Shown here piece after piece: positions 8,437 through 17,682 of a DNA stretch of 64,000 nt. Source of the DNA: Hyphomicrobium methylovorum (GTDB taxonomy: Bacteria; Pseudomonadota; Alphaproteobacteria; Rhizobiales; Hyphomicrobiaceae). A program made the translations under genes and the position numbers. Under the pieces are notes generated by a model, which was given only the letters and a program-made list of their open reading frames with translations, made no database searches and was not told where the DNA came from. Positions within the stretch are counted from its first letter, which is position 1; each line of letters begins with the position of its first letter. The stretch spans positions 1,178,001 through 1,242,000 of the forward strand of contig NZ_QHJE01000001.1 in assembly GCF_013626205.1 (NCBI RefSeq), given 5' to 3'.

Positions 8437-10215
8437 ACCTACGAATGAACCGCTGCCCGATGGGGGCTGGGGTTTCTTGTAGTCGTCGGCATCGATGGGC
8501 ATCCCGTAGTAGAAGCCCTGCAGGTATGTGATGCCGACGTCCATCAGGTACTTGACCGAGTGCTCGTCGCTGACCCACTCGGCGACCGTCTCCATTCCGA
8601 ATGTTCGCGCGAGGTCGACCATCGTCTTGATGAAGATCTGATCGCTCGTATCGTCGGCGAGATTCTTCACGAAGATGCCGTCGATCTTGACGATGTCGAC
8701 GTTCAGCAGCTTCAGATTCTTGAAGGACGTATAGCCCGCGCCGAAGTCGTCGATTGCGACGCGGCACCCTAATTCCTTCAGCGTATCGACGAAGGCGATA
8801 GACTGATCCAGGTCTTGGATTGCTGACGTCTCGGTGATTTCGACAATCATCCGGCTGAGAAGGTTTTTTCGCCCTTCCGTCACACGGCGAAGCGCCGTCA
8901 ACCACTCCTGATCCGCGCACGTCAGACCGGAGACGTTGAGCGACAGCACGAGGTCTTCGTGCTTTTTCAAAAGCTCGACCGTAAGCTCCAGCGTTCGGCG
9001 ATCGATCAGGCGGGCAAGCCCGAGCTGTTCCGCGATCGGCACAAAATCTCCCGCAGCGATGAGCTGGCCATCCGGCCGCTGCATACGCAGAAGGCATTCG
9101 TACATCGACGGCTTTCCGGTTGCGGCCGATACGATCGGCTGCAGCGCGAGACGCATGCGATTGTTGTCGAGCGCACTGATGACGCTGTCCGCAACCGTCT
9201 TGCTGCGAACGCGCGCAATATCGCCGCTCGACTCCGGCTCATAGAGCACGGCGCAATCGATGCGCTTTGCGCGGGCTGCATCGAGGGCGCGCAGCGCAAA
9301 ATTGAGTGCGTCCTGGATGCCGTTCGCCTGGTCCGGAATAACGACGCCGCCGATGGATATCGTCACCGCAAGCTGGCCGGCTGTCGTCTTGATCGTCGTT
9401 TCCCGGATGACCTTGACGAAGCGGTCGGTCGCTCTGCGCAGAGCGGCGGTTCCGCAATTCATCATGATGATGCCGAACTTGTTGGACGAATAGCGCCCGA
9501 CAATATCGCCGCCACGCATCTTGGCGCGGATCCGCTTGCCGACCTCGGCAATCACCTGATCGCCCGTTTCGATACCGAACGTGTCGTTGATGACGGCCAT
9601 GTTGTTGACCGCGACGACGAGAAATCCGTGTGACGTGCGATCGCGTTCTGCGCGGCTGAGCACCGTTCCCAGCGCTTCCGTCAGGCGGATGCGATTCAAC
9701 TGGCCCGTCAGCTCATCGAGATCGCTGTGAATGAGGAGGCGTTGCTGTTCGAGCTCTCGCTCATGGATGAGGCGAATAACGCCGCGTGCGCGGACCGGAT
9801 GCCCATCGGGCCCTGGCCACCAATATCCGTGGTCTTCGACGCGTACCGTCTTGCGGCTGCGAAGGCCGCCGGGATTAAGGCGGTACTGAATGCGATAGGG
9901 AACGCCCCGCGTGCGGTCGCCCTCAGACGCACTTCGCGAAAAGACTTCCAGCCTTGAGGACAAATGTTCCGGCGCGATCAGCGCATGGAAAGCGGCGCCG
10001 GTTTCGATCTGGCGAATGTCATTCACGCCGATAATCGACGCGGCGTTCTCTTCCCAGATGATGGTCCCAGTCGCGAGATCCCAAGCGTAGGCCGTCTCCT
10101 CCCGGTCGGACGAGACGCCGACCAGATCGAGACCTTCAGTTTCCGTTGCCGGATCATGACCGTCAGATATCGGAGGCAGATGACTGTCCTCGTTGCCGTG
10201 CTTGTTCGTGCTCAC
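8425..10215 (-). CDS. GGDEF/EAL protein with degenerate GGDEF, likely c-di-GMP phosphodiesterase
   Basis: 596 residues with no membrane segment. Residues ~38-155 look like a PAS-type sensor (WDLATGTIIWEENAASIIG). The GGDEF domain (~165-325) has lost its active site: the motif position reads SSNKF at 243-247. The EAL domain (~345-585) keeps the expected catalytic residues: E373 (as ECL), N427, E459, D489/D490, K510, E546 and Q566, although the AEGVE loop reads AEWVSDE. I infer a phosphodiesterase in which the GGDEF-like domain may be a nucleotide-binding regulator. It overlaps the end of phaR by 12 bases, tail to tail. Confidence 0.93.
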   Translation of the reverse strand: MSTNKHGNEDSHLPPISDGHDPATETEGLDLVGVSSDREETAYAWDLATGTIIWEENAASIIGVNDIRQIETGAAFHALIAPEHLSSRLEVFSRSASEGDRTRGVPYRIQYRLNPGGLRSRKTVRVEDHGYWWPGPDGHPVRARGVIRLIHERELEQQRLLIHSDLDELTGQLNRIRLTEALGTVLSRAERDRTSHGFLVVAVNNMAVINDTFGIETGDQVIAEVGKRIRAKMRGGDIVGRYSSNKFGIIMMNCGTAALRRATDRFVKVIRETTIKTTAGQLAVTISIGGVVIPDQANGIQDALNFALRALDAARAKRIDCAVLYEPESSGDIARVRSKTVADSVISALDNNRMRLALQPIVSAATGKPSMYECLLRMQRPDGQLIAAGDFVPIAEQLGLARLIDRRTLELTVELLKKHEDLVLSLNVSGLTCADQEWLTALRRVTEGRKNLLSRMIVEITETSAIQDLDQSIAFVDTLKELGCRVAIDDFGAGYTSFKNLKLLNVDIVKIDGIFVKNLADDTSDQIFIKTMVDLARTFGMETVAEWVSDEHSVKYLMDVGITYLQGFYYGMPIDADDYKKPQPPSGSGSFVGLGS

Positions 10216-10358
10216 GAGGCTACCAACAAGAAGCCGCGTGCAGATCGGAAGCGTCGAAGTGGCGTAAAACCAGGCGGAAATATCTTTTCCGCAGCGTGGA
10301 CCTTAAAGCAGAACAACTTAATAGAAATTGAACACCTTACAATATATTCAAGTATTTA

Positions 10359-10387
10359 CCTTAGGCGGCAATAGACGCCGCCTAAGG
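10359..10387 (-). terminator. Terminator-like hairpin after the 134-residue membrane protein gene
   Basis: An 11-bp perfect inverted repeat (10359-10369 with 10377-10387) with a 7-base loop lies 10 bases beyond the stop codon on the minus strand. It is followed there by TAAATACTTG, a modest T-content tail. Confidence 0.6.
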
Positions 10388-10397
10388 ATATCTGATT

Positions 10398-10802
10398 TTA
10401 CTGGTCTGCGCCGATGCTTAAATCGCGACGTGCAACGCGGATGCCGATTGTATAACCGCCGATGACGTCAATCATCGTGGCGACCAGGATCAAAAAGAAA
10501 ACCGAAGTGGATGCCTGTTCGACTGTCAGGAATTCGACGCCGACGGCAATGAATACGATCATCGAAAGAGCATGGTCGATCAATGTCGACGTGCTGGTGA
10601 ATGTCGACTTCACGATCTCAATGAAGAGAAGAACGAGCGTCACCAGAAGTATAAAATCACCCCAGTTGAAGTGCCACGTTCCACCGCTCAACAACCGGAT
10701 TTCAAAAATCTGCCGGGTAAGCGCGTCCTCACCCATGGTGAGAACGATGATGTTGTAGAGGACGAAGGCGAAGACCAGGAGCGGGATAGCTCTAATCGAC
10801 AT
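10398..10802 (-). CDS. Small integral membrane protein, unknown function
   Basis: 134 residues with about four hydrophobic helices: AIPLLVFAFVLYNIIVL (~5-21), FILLVTLVLLFIEIV (~50-64), SMIVFIAVGVEFL (~80-92) and FFLILVATMIDVIGGYTIGI (~102-121). The short acidic loop GEDALTRQIFEIRLLSGGTWHFNWGD separates the first two. I do not recognise a named family; similar short membrane proteins occur in related alphaproteobacteria. GGAGAG before ATG 10802 is a good ribosome site. It lies 146 bases after rpmF on the same strand, and a hairpin follows. Confidence 0.75.
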   Translation of the reverse strand: MSIRAIPLLVFAFVLYNIIVLTMGEDALTRQIFEIRLLSGGTWHFNWGDFILLVTLVLLFIEIVKSTFTSTSTLIDHALSMIVFIAVGVEFLTVEQASTSVFFLILVATMIDVIGGYTIGIRVARRDLSIGADQ

Positions 10803-10948
10803 TTAGCTCTCCAGAGGGTGGCCGATACGGCCGTGAGGATTCTTTGCCATGGGTGGTGTGATTTGCCAAGCGAGGAGGCTGTCACACAGCAACAAGGCCG
10901 GCACAGGGCGCCAGCCTCGGCAGTGTCAAAATCTCTCGGAGAACCTGC

Positions 10949-11134
10949 TTACTCGTCGCTGGCCGGCGGCAGAATCTGGCGGCCGCGATACTTGCCCGAC
11001 TTCAGGTCGATATGATGCGGACGGCGGCGCTCACCGCTTTCCTTGTCCTCAACATAGGCCGGTGCCGTCAGGGCGTCATGAGACCGGCGCTGGCCCCGCT
11101 TCATCGGGGACGTTTTCTTGCGCGGAACTGCCAT
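10949..11134 (-). CDS. rpmF: 50S ribosomal protein L32
   Basis: A 61-residue basic protein with the invariant L32 start [22 protein letters not shown] and the ending typical of alphaproteobacterial L32 ([16 protein letters not shown]). The four zinc-binding cysteines of some L32 forms are absent, which is normal for this lineage. It stands between mtgA and the 134-residue membrane protein on the same strand, with 205 bases upstream that could hold its own promoter. Confidence 0.97.
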   Translation of the reverse strand: MAVPRKKTSPMKRGQRRSHDALTAPAYVEDKESGERRRPHHIDLKSGKYRGRQILPPASDE

Positions 11135-11339
11135 CGTCTTGCTCCAAAATATGGCCCCGCACCAATTGCTTGGGAGGCCGCAAACATGCGGCGGAACGCC
11201 GAACGTTGAATTGCTGAACGGACCGGCGCCACCTGAAAAGCGCGCTCAGAGCCCTTGGGCGCGGCTTATACGCATATCGGAGAGGAAACGCCAGTCCCCT
11301 TCGTTCGGCCCCGTCAATTGGCCGCCGGTCGCCCTACTA

Positions 11340-12932
11340 TTACATGCGCCGGAGGGGCTGGACACAGGCAATTTGGCTCGCTGGCGCCATTCTCGCCCGA
11401 ACCTGGAGCGCGCGGACGAGGCGCTGCATTCCGCGACCCGGCTGGGCCGGATTGCGTGCGAGCGGGTTGGGCAGAGCCGCAGCAAGGCGCGAAGCTTCGC
11501 CTGCCGTCAATGTTCCGGCCGACTTCCCGAAGTGGTGCTGGGCAGCGGCCTGAATGCCGAAAATGCCAGGCCCCCACTCGGCGATGTTGAGATAGACTTC
11601 CAGGATGCGACGCTTGGGCCAGACCGCTTCCAAGGCGACGGTCAGCGGAAACTCGATGAATTTGCGCACATAGCTTTTTGACGGCCAGAGAAACAGGTTT
11701 TTCGTCACCTGCATCGAGATCGTGCTGGCGCCGCGCGAGCGTCCTGTTCCCACATCCTCGAACGCCTCCCGCAGTGCGCCGAAATCTATGCCGAAGTGCT
11801 GGCAGAAGTGGTTGTCCTCGCTCGCGACCACGGCGCGGACAATGTTGGGCGACATGACCTCGATTGGCACCCAGCGCTGCGTGATTTTCTGCCCGCCGAG
11901 CCATTGCTGGAGCATCAACGAGGAGCCCGGCGGATCGACGAAACGGAAGACAACAATCAACGTAAGGACCAACGCTAGCCATCCAAAGATGAGCAGTGCG
12001 AGCACGCGCAGGACGCGGCGGAAAACGCTTCTGCGCGGGGCGTTCTCGTTTTCCTGCGTCCGGTCGGTGATGGGCGGATCGATGCGCGCCGGACGCGCGG
12101 CAGGGTCCACGACCAGAGCTTCCAGCCGCGGCGCGGGCGTCGATGAGGGCTGCTCGAACCGCGGCATGCCCGGAATTTCACGCCCGAGGTCGGGAATGAG
12201 GGTCACCTGCGGGCGCGGCGCTGGCGGCGGAGTGAAAGCTAGCGACGGCGCGGGGTCGGGGTCGGGCTTTGGCTCTGACTGGGGCTCGGTCGCCTCGAAC
12301 GACGCCGCCATTTCACTGGCCGTTTGCGCCCGCGCCGATGCTTCACGATCGATTTCCGAGAAGAGCGGGTCGAGCGAGACTGGCGGTGCGGGCGCTAGAG
12401 GCGGCGCCTGCTTAGGGGCCGGTTCCAGAGACGGAGGAACGGGCTGGCGCGTGGCGGCGACAGATGGGCGCTCGAACGTCCGGTCGGGCAAAGGCGGGAA
12501 GATCGCGAATACCGGAGGCGGCGGGGGCGGAGGTAAAACGGTTTCCGCTTGAGTTTTGGGTTGCAGAAACATCCGCGGCAGTAAGGGTCGCGGCGGAGTG
12601 CCGATCCTTGGTGGTGACGCGGTGGCGCTTTGCAGCTCCGTGGCGGCCTCCGGCGGCGGTGTCGGCGCAGCCACGGGCGCGATGCGGAACGCTTCAGGGC
12701 GCAAAGGACGGGGCGGGACGACGCCATTCAGAACGATGCGAAGGGCATCAACGTCGGCCGCGGTAATTTCGGGCAGGGCCGGTGCGACCGCGAGATCGGC
12801 TATGGCGTCTAGAAGCGCCGACTTCGACGCGGATCGGGGATTTTCGTCCGTGTTCGGCCGCTCGGTCAGCTCCGGCGACGTTCGAGGACTTGGTGTGTCA
12901 ACGGGCCCTGGCATTTCGTCCGGCCGTTCCAT
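11340..12932 (-). CDS. mtgA: Monofunctional peptidoglycan transglycosylase MtgA with long Pro-rich N-terminus
   Basis: 530 residues. The C-terminal ~225 are a complete MtgA: membrane anchor ~307-329, then a GT51 glycosyltransferase domain with catalytic E372 in ASEDNHFCQHFG, the STISMQVTKNLFL motif (403-415) and KRRILEVYLNIAEWGPGIFG. It polymerises lipid II into glycan strands at the outer face of the inner membrane. The first ~300 residues, on the cytoplasmic side, are disordered and rich in Pro/Ala/Glu, including eight consecutive prolines near 134-141. Typical MtgA is about 230-240 residues, so this extension is the odd feature. The frame is continuous with uniform coding character. It is divergent from ispA. 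Confidence 0.93.
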   Translation of the reverse strand: MERPDEMPGPVDTPSPRTSPELTERPNTDENPRSASKSALLDAIADLAVAPALPEITAADVDALRIVLNGVVPPRPLRPEAFRIAPVAAPTPPPEAATELQSATASPPRIGTPPRPLLPRMFLQPKTQAETVLPPPPPPPVFAIFPPLPDRTFERPSVAATRQPVPPSLEPAPKQAPPLAPAPPVSLDPLFSEIDREASARAQTASEMAASFEATEPQSEPKPDPDPAPSLAFTPPPAPRPQVTLIPDLGREIPGMPRFEQPSSTPAPRLEALVVDPAARPARIDPPITDRTQENENAPRRSVFRRVLRVLALLIFGWLALVLTLIVVFRFVDPPGSSLMLQQWLGGQKITQRWVPIEVMSPNIVRAVVASEDNHFCQHFGIDFGALREAFEDVGTGRSRGASTISMQVTKNLFLWPSKSYVRKFIEFPLTVALEAVWPKRRILEVYLNIAEWGPGIFGIQAAAQHHFGKSAGTLTAGEASRLAAALPNPLARNPAQPGRGMQRLVRALQVRARMAPASQIACVQPLRRM

Positions 12933-13036
12933 GCTTTGCTTATGCCCATCGCGGTGCGATACCGCGTCGGGCGGGTATCATCGAAGAATGGCTATGGTGA
13001 GTGCCGAGCCGACGTCGGGTCGTTTAGGAGGGGTTT

Positions 13037-13942
13037 GTGTCACAATTTGTTGCCCAGCTTGGCAATGTTGCCACGGCTATTGAAACCTTTCTCGCGGATG
13101 CGCTTTCGGCGCAAGAGGCGGCTGGCGCGCCGCCCAGGCTGGCCGCAGCGCTTCGGCATGCTGTTCTCGGAGGCGGAAAGCGGTTTCGTCCATTCCTCGT
13201 CGCGGAAAGTGCGCGGTTGTTTGATGTTCCCCTCAACCACGCTCTGGCGGCAGGGGCGGCGCTTGAATGCATCCACTGCTATTCGCTGGTGCACGACGAT
13301 CTCCCGGCGATGGACAACGACGAACTTCGCCGCGGACGCCCAACGGTGTGGAAGGCTTACGACGAATGGACCGCCATCCTGGTTGGCGACGCGTTGCAGG
13401 CGTTGGCGTTTGAACTGACAAGCAGTTCTGAATTTCATCAGGACCCCTCGGTCCGATGCGAATTGACGTCTGTGCTCGCGATTGCGTCAGGCTCGCTCGG
13501 CATGGTCGGCGGGCAGATGCTGGACCTTGAGGCGGGCAATCTCGGCTCGGCTTCGAAGTCAACGGTCGAGGACATCACGAGATTGCAGGCGATGAAAACG
13601 GGACGGCTCATCACCGCGGGCTGTGAGATGGGCGCGATCGTCGGCGGGGCCTCACCGGAAGCGCGTGCTGCGCTCAAATCGTATGGAGAGCACCTCGGCG
13701 TGGCCTTCCAGATAAGCGACGATCTTCTGGATGCGGAAGGTTCTAGCGCGGATGTGGGCAAAGCGACCGGCAAAGATGCGGCTGCTGGAAAAGCGACGCT
13801 CGTCGGATTGCTCGGCGTGAAAGACGCCCGCGCATATCTCGATCGTTCGATTGCTTCGGCGGTCGACGCGCTTGCCCAGTTTGGCGAAAAAGCCGGTCCC
13901 CTTGCCGATGCCGCGCGCCACATGGGCTATCGCGACAGCTAA
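13037..13942 (+). CDS. ispA: Farnesyl diphosphate synthase (geranyltranstransferase) IspA
   Basis: A 301-residue short-chain prenyl transferase making C15 farnesyl diphosphate from IPP and DMAPP. The first aspartate motif DDLPAMDND begins at D87 and carries the two-residue insertion of bacterial type II FPP synthases. Tyr and Ser at positions -5 and -4 before it fit a C15 product. The second motif DDLLD is in QISDDLLDAEG. The start is GTG 13037, preceded by TAGGAGGGG. It supplies precursor for undecaprenyl phosphate, hopanoids and the polyprenyl synthase at 59.4 kb. It is divergent from mtgA and convergent with the outer-membrane protein gene. Confidence 0.95.
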   Translation: MSQFVAQLGNVATAIETFLADALSAQEAAGAPPRLAAALRHAVLGGGKRFRPFLVAESARLFDVPLNHALAAGAALECIHCYSLVHDDLPAMDNDELRRGRPTVWKAYDEWTAILVGDALQALAFELTSSSEFHQDPSVRCELTSVLAIASGSLGMVGGQMLDLEAGNLGSASKSTVEDITRLQAMKTGRLITAGCEMGAIVGGASPEARAALKSYGEHLGVAFQISDDLLDAEGSSADVGKATGKDAAAGKATLVGLLGVKDARAYLDRSIASAVDALAQFGEKAGPLADAARHMGYRDS

Positions 13943-13980
13943 CAAGAGGACCGGCTTTTCAACTGGTCTTGGATCGGAAG

Positions 13981-14649
13981 TTAGAACTTGTAGTTCAGAC
14001 CGACGCGAACCGTCTGAATGTCGTTGTTCACGCGGGTTTCAAAACCTTCGTCGTTGACGAGGTTATCGTTGCCCATGCCGAGGTAGAGATATTCGGCCTT
14101 CATGGTCCAGTTGCGCGAGAGGGCGTATTCGAGACCACCACCGACGACGTAACCGGTACGCGTACCATCCTTGCGGAAGCTGGTGCCGTCGTCGAACGCG
14201 ATGCGGTTGTCGATGTCAGCGAACGCGACACCGCCCGTTGCGTAGAGCAACCACGGTCCGCTTGCGATACCGGCGCGACCACGAACGGTCGAGAACCAGT
14301 CAACGTCGCTGCGCGCTTCGTGGAAGGCACCGAATTCATGGCCGCTGATGTCAGCGCCTTGGAAGTCGGCTTCAACGCCGAAGACGAAGCGATCACGCTG
14401 CCAATTGTAGCCGATCTGGGCGCCGCCAAATCCGCCCGACGGTTCGCCGTAACCTGAATTCGACCAACCGTAGCCGCCGTTCACACCAATGTAGGCGCCT
14501 TCCCAGATCGAAGGCTGATAGTTGACTACAGGTTCCGGCGCCGGCGGGTTGTAAGGCTGATACGGCCCGAGATCGGCAGCGGAAGCCGCGCCACTTGCGA
14601 TAGCCATCATCGCGCCGCCCAACAGCGCCACTTTCACATTAGCAATCAT
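13981..14649 (-). CDS. Outer-membrane beta-barrel protein (Omp25/Omp31-like porin family)
   Basis: 222 residues. A signal peptide of ~24 residues ends ASGAASA before ADLGPYQPYNPP. The rest alternates short beta strands such as AYIGVNGGYGWSNS, GGAQIGYNWQRDRFVFGVEADFQG, RAGIASGPWLLYATGGVAFADI and WTMKAEYLYLGMG. It ends VRVGLNYKF with the terminal Phe expected for BamA recognition. This is an eight-strand barrel of the family abundant in Hyphomicrobiales (Omp25/Omp31, heme-binding or structural). Ligand is unknown. It is a single-gene unit with 180 bases of upstream non-coding DNA. Confidence 0.92.
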   Translation of the reverse strand: MIANVKVALLGGAMMAIASGAASAADLGPYQPYNPPAPEPVVNYQPSIWEGAYIGVNGGYGWSNSGYGEPSGGFGGAQIGYNWQRDRFVFGVEADFQGADISGHEFGAFHEARSDVDWFSTVRGRAGIASGPWLLYATGGVAFADIDNRIAFDDGTSFRKDGTRTGYVVGGGLEYALSRNWTMKAEYLYLGMGNDNLVNDEGFETRVNNDIQTVRVGLNYKF

Positions 14650-14831
14650 ATTCGTAGTTCCCCGTTCAGCTTGGCAAAAAGCCTGTTGCCCATCCTAACG
14701 CTTAACCCTATCTGCGGTTCCATTAAGGCAATCCTGCCGCGTCTGCCGGGAAGCAGATATGCAGTTAATTTTGTGCTCAATAGCGGTGCATTTTGAATCG
14801 CCCGCATTCTCGGCTTATGCAGAAAACTGAA

Positions 14832-16157
14832 TTAGGCGCCTGCGATTTCGCGACCCTTTTTCGCAGCTAAATGCTCGTTTCGAGCCATTCGTTTGTCGCG
14901 CAATTTCAGCAGCGGAAGCACCCAGTACGACATGCGAATTTCGCGGCGCGTCTTCTCCGGATCGACGAGATGGGTGGTCGGCAAGCGTTGCGTGAATGAC
15001 TGCTCCATCACGCTGCCGATCGGGAAATTAAAGTCGTCCTGCATCTTGATGATGTGCGCGTAGAGTTCCGCCAACGGCGTGACGACGCGACCGAAGCCGT
15101 TACGCGCCTGCGCCCAGCCAACGATATAAAGCCCGCGCAAACCAGCTGGAAACGCGCCGCCGTAAACCTGCACGACGTTGTTCTCAACTTTGACGAGACC
15201 TTCCGGCAGGAATGGGAACGACGCATAAAATCCCGTTGCAGCTATCACGAGATCGTACGTTCCTGTCGTGCCGTCGACAAAGGTGATCGTATTGCCGTCT
15301 GCCTTTTCAATTCCTGGGCGCGGCGTAACCCGGCCAAGGCGAATGGCATTCAAGAGATCGGTTCCGAATGCCGGGTGGCGTTCGAACATCTTGTGGTTCG
15401 GGCGCTGCAATCCGTAACGGCGATAATCTCCGATGCTGAAGCGCACCATCGTCTTCAGAATTGCGCGCTGTAGGAATATCGGGAGACCCCAAATCGGAAT
15501 ATCCGTCAGGGGGCGGCCAAGAAATGTTTTCGGCAAATACCAATAGCCGGATTTTAAGCTGATATCGCAGCTTTCGCCAAAGCGGCCCGCGTCGGTCGCC
15601 ATATCGACGCCGGAGTTTCCACCGCCGACGACAAGCACGCGCTTGCCTTTCAACTGCGATGGATCGCGGTAGTCCTTCGAATGCAGCATCTCTCCGGTGA
15701 ACGTGCCGGGGAAGTCGGGATAGCGCTTGTCCCAGTGATGTCCGTTGCAGACGAGGACGCCCTTGTAGACGCGCGATTCACCGTCCGCGAATGTCACGCG
15801 CCAGCGTTCGTTCGTATCCGGTACGACGGACGACACCGTCTTGTTGAATTCCGCGTGCTCCATCAGTCCGCGATCCTTGGCGAAGGATTGCAGATAAGCC
15901 AGCATCTGGTCGGCTGAAGGGAAATCCGGATAATCATCCGGCATCGGATAGTCAGTATATTCCGTCGCCTTCTTGGAAGAGACGATGTGCGCGAAACGAT
16001 AGACGCCGTGCAGCCAGTTGCCGCCAACGCCACTTCCTGCATCAACGATGTCGAAAGGGATATCGCGCTTTTTCAGCGCCGCCGCCATCGCGAGGCCGAC
16101 CGGCCCGGCGCCGATGACGAGGTGACGGTCGATCGTGTTCGTAGTGGTGTCGCTCAT
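14832..16157 (-). CDS. Flavin-containing monooxygenase-type NAD(P)/FAD oxidoreductase
   Basis: 441 residues from ATG 16157. The FAD site VIGAGPVG is at 14-21 and a second dinucleotide site VVGGGNSG at ~176-183. Between them is a class B monooxygenase fingerprint FTGEMLHSKDY (~153-163) matching FxGxxxHxxxY. ATGFYASFPFLPEG is the conserved C-terminal ATGY-type motif. Such enzymes oxygenate N or S atoms or ketones with NADPH and O2; substrate cannot be told. The frame is open to 16241 with other possible starts (ATG 16220, 16169), but homology starts near residue 10 here. It stands alone downstream of ispG on the same strand, 230 bases away. Confidence 0.88.
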   Translation of the reverse strand: MSDTTTNTIDRHLVIGAGPVGLAMAAALKKRDIPFDIVDAGSGVGGNWLHGVYRFAHIVSSKKATEYTDYPMPDDYPDFPSADQMLAYLQSFAKDRGLMEHAEFNKTVSSVVPDTNERWRVTFADGESRVYKGVLVCNGHHWDKRYPDFPGTFTGEMLHSKDYRDPSQLKGKRVLVVGGGNSGVDMATDAGRFGESCDISLKSGYWYLPKTFLGRPLTDIPIWGLPIFLQRAILKTMVRFSIGDYRRYGLQRPNHKMFERHPAFGTDLLNAIRLGRVTPRPGIEKADGNTITFVDGTTGTYDLVIAATGFYASFPFLPEGLVKVENNVVQVYGGAFPAGLRGLYIVGWAQARNGFGRVVTPLAELYAHIIKMQDDFNFPIGSVMEQSFTQRLPTTHLVDPEKTRREIRMSYWVLPLLKLRDKRMARNEHLAAKKGREIAGA

Positions 16158-16386
16158 CGCAGACATCATCCCCAGACTTTGAACCTCGGACGGACTTCCC
16201 GGCGCTGGCCGTGCAGGCATGGCAAACGCGGGTGGACCCATTCGGGTCCATTATCGCGCAATTACCGGCGAACCGATTAACGCAAGGCTTTCAGTCGCGC
16301 GAGAAAAGGATGGCCGCAAAGTTGACGGACTGCTGGCGTGCAGATGAATTAACCTATTGGAAAGCAGAGCGTCCTGCTTCCGCCTG

Positions 16387-17652
16387 TTATTCGGCCGCCG
16401 TTGTGCTGGCCATTTCCGAAGGGGCGAAGCGGCGGGCGATATAGTCTTCGACGATGGCCTTGAAGTCGGCGGCGATGTTCGGCCCGCGGAGCGTCATGGC
16501 CTTCTTGCCGTCGATGAACACCGGAGCGGCCGGTGACTCGCCGGTCCCGGGAAGCGAGATGCCGACGTCAGCATGTTTGCTTTCGCCCGGCCCGTTTACG
16601 ATGCAGCCCATGACCGCGAAGTTCAGCGTTTCGACGCCCGGATACTGCGTCTTCCAGTCCGGCATACGGTCCCGGATCATATTCTGGATGTCGCGTGCGA
16701 GTTCCTGAAAGACTGTCGACGTTGTGCGTCCGCAGCCCGGGCAAGCTGCGACGACCGGAACGAACGAGCGCATGCCCATCGTTTGCAACAATTCCTGCGC
16801 GGCGCGAACTTCCTGCGCACGATCGCCGCCCGGCTCTGGTGTCAACGAGAAGCGAATCGTGTCGCCGATGCCGTGCTGAAGCAGAATGCCGATCGCAGCG
16901 GACGACGCGACGATGCCCTTCGATCCCATACCCGCTTCGGTCAATCCCAGGTGGAGCGCATAACGGCTGCGCTGCGACAGCATGTGATAAACCGCGATCA
17001 AATCCTGAACGGCCGAGACTTTGCCGGAAACGATGATGCGGCTGGCGTCCAGACCCATTTCTTCCGCGCGCTCGGCCGAGAGCAAAGCGGATTGCACCAT
17101 CGCTTCGTGCATGACGGCGCGTGCGGGTTTCGGAGCGGCCGCCTTGGCGTTTTCATCCATCAGATGTGTCAGCAGTTCGGAATCGAGCGAACCCCAGTTG
17201 ACGCCGATGCGAACGGGCTTGTCGTGGCGCATCGCGGTTTCGATGATGGCGCCGAACTGACGGTCGCGCTTTTCCTTGAAACCGACGTTGCCGGGATTGA
17301 TGCGATACTTGTCGAGCGCTTCGGCGCAATCGGGATGATCGGCGAGCAGCTTGTGGCCGATGTAGTGGAAGTCTCCGACCAACGGCACCGTGACACCGCG
17401 CTTGCGCAATGCGTCGCGAATGTAAGGCACGGCCTTTGCGGCCTCGTCGCGATCAACCGTGATGCGCACAAGCTCTGAACCGGCGCGCGCGAGATCGGCG
17501 ACTTGCTTGACGGTTCCTTCGATGTCCGCCGTATCGGTGTTCGTCATCGACTGAACGACGACTGGAGCGCCGCCGCCCACTGTCACGGACCCAACCTTGA
17601 CGGCGACAGTTATATGGCGCGGCTTCATCGTGATGGCGTCGTCGAGCGACAT
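16387..17652 (-). CDS. ispG: 4-hydroxy-3-methylbut-2-enyl diphosphate synthase IspG (GcpE)
   Basis: 421 residues. The enzyme reduces MEcPP to HMBPP in the penultimate step of the MEP isoprenoid pathway using a 4Fe-4S cluster. Cluster ligands are visible in [14 protein letters not shown] and [53 protein letters not shown] and [10 protein letters not shown] are family signatures. GAGG precedes ATG 17652. It starts only 30 bases after znuB on the same strand, so it may be transcribed with zur-znuCB, linking an iron-sulfur enzyme to a zinc operon. Confidence 0.97.
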   Translation of the reverse strand: MSLDDAITMKPRHITVAVKVGSVTVGGGAPVVVQSMTNTDTADIEGTVKQVADLARAGSELVRITVDRDEAAKAVPYIRDALRKRGVTVPLVGDFHYIGHKLLADHPDCAEALDKYRINPGNVGFKEKRDRQFGAIIETAMRHDKPVRIGVNWGSLDSELLTHLMDENAKAAAPKPARAVMHEAMVQSALLSAERAEEMGLDASRIIVSGKVSAVQDLIAVYHMLSQRSRYALHLGLTEAGMGSKGIVASSAAIGILLQHGIGDTIRFSLTPEPGGDRAQEVRAAQELLQTMGMRSFVPVVAACPGCGRTTSTVFQELARDIQNMIRDRMPDWKTQYPGVETLNFAVMGCIVNGPGESKHADVGISLPGTGESPAAPVFIDGKKAMTLRGPNIAADFKAIVEDYIARRFAPSEMASTTAAE

Positions 17653-17682
17653 CTCTAAACCTCGTTGATCGCTGCGGACGTT

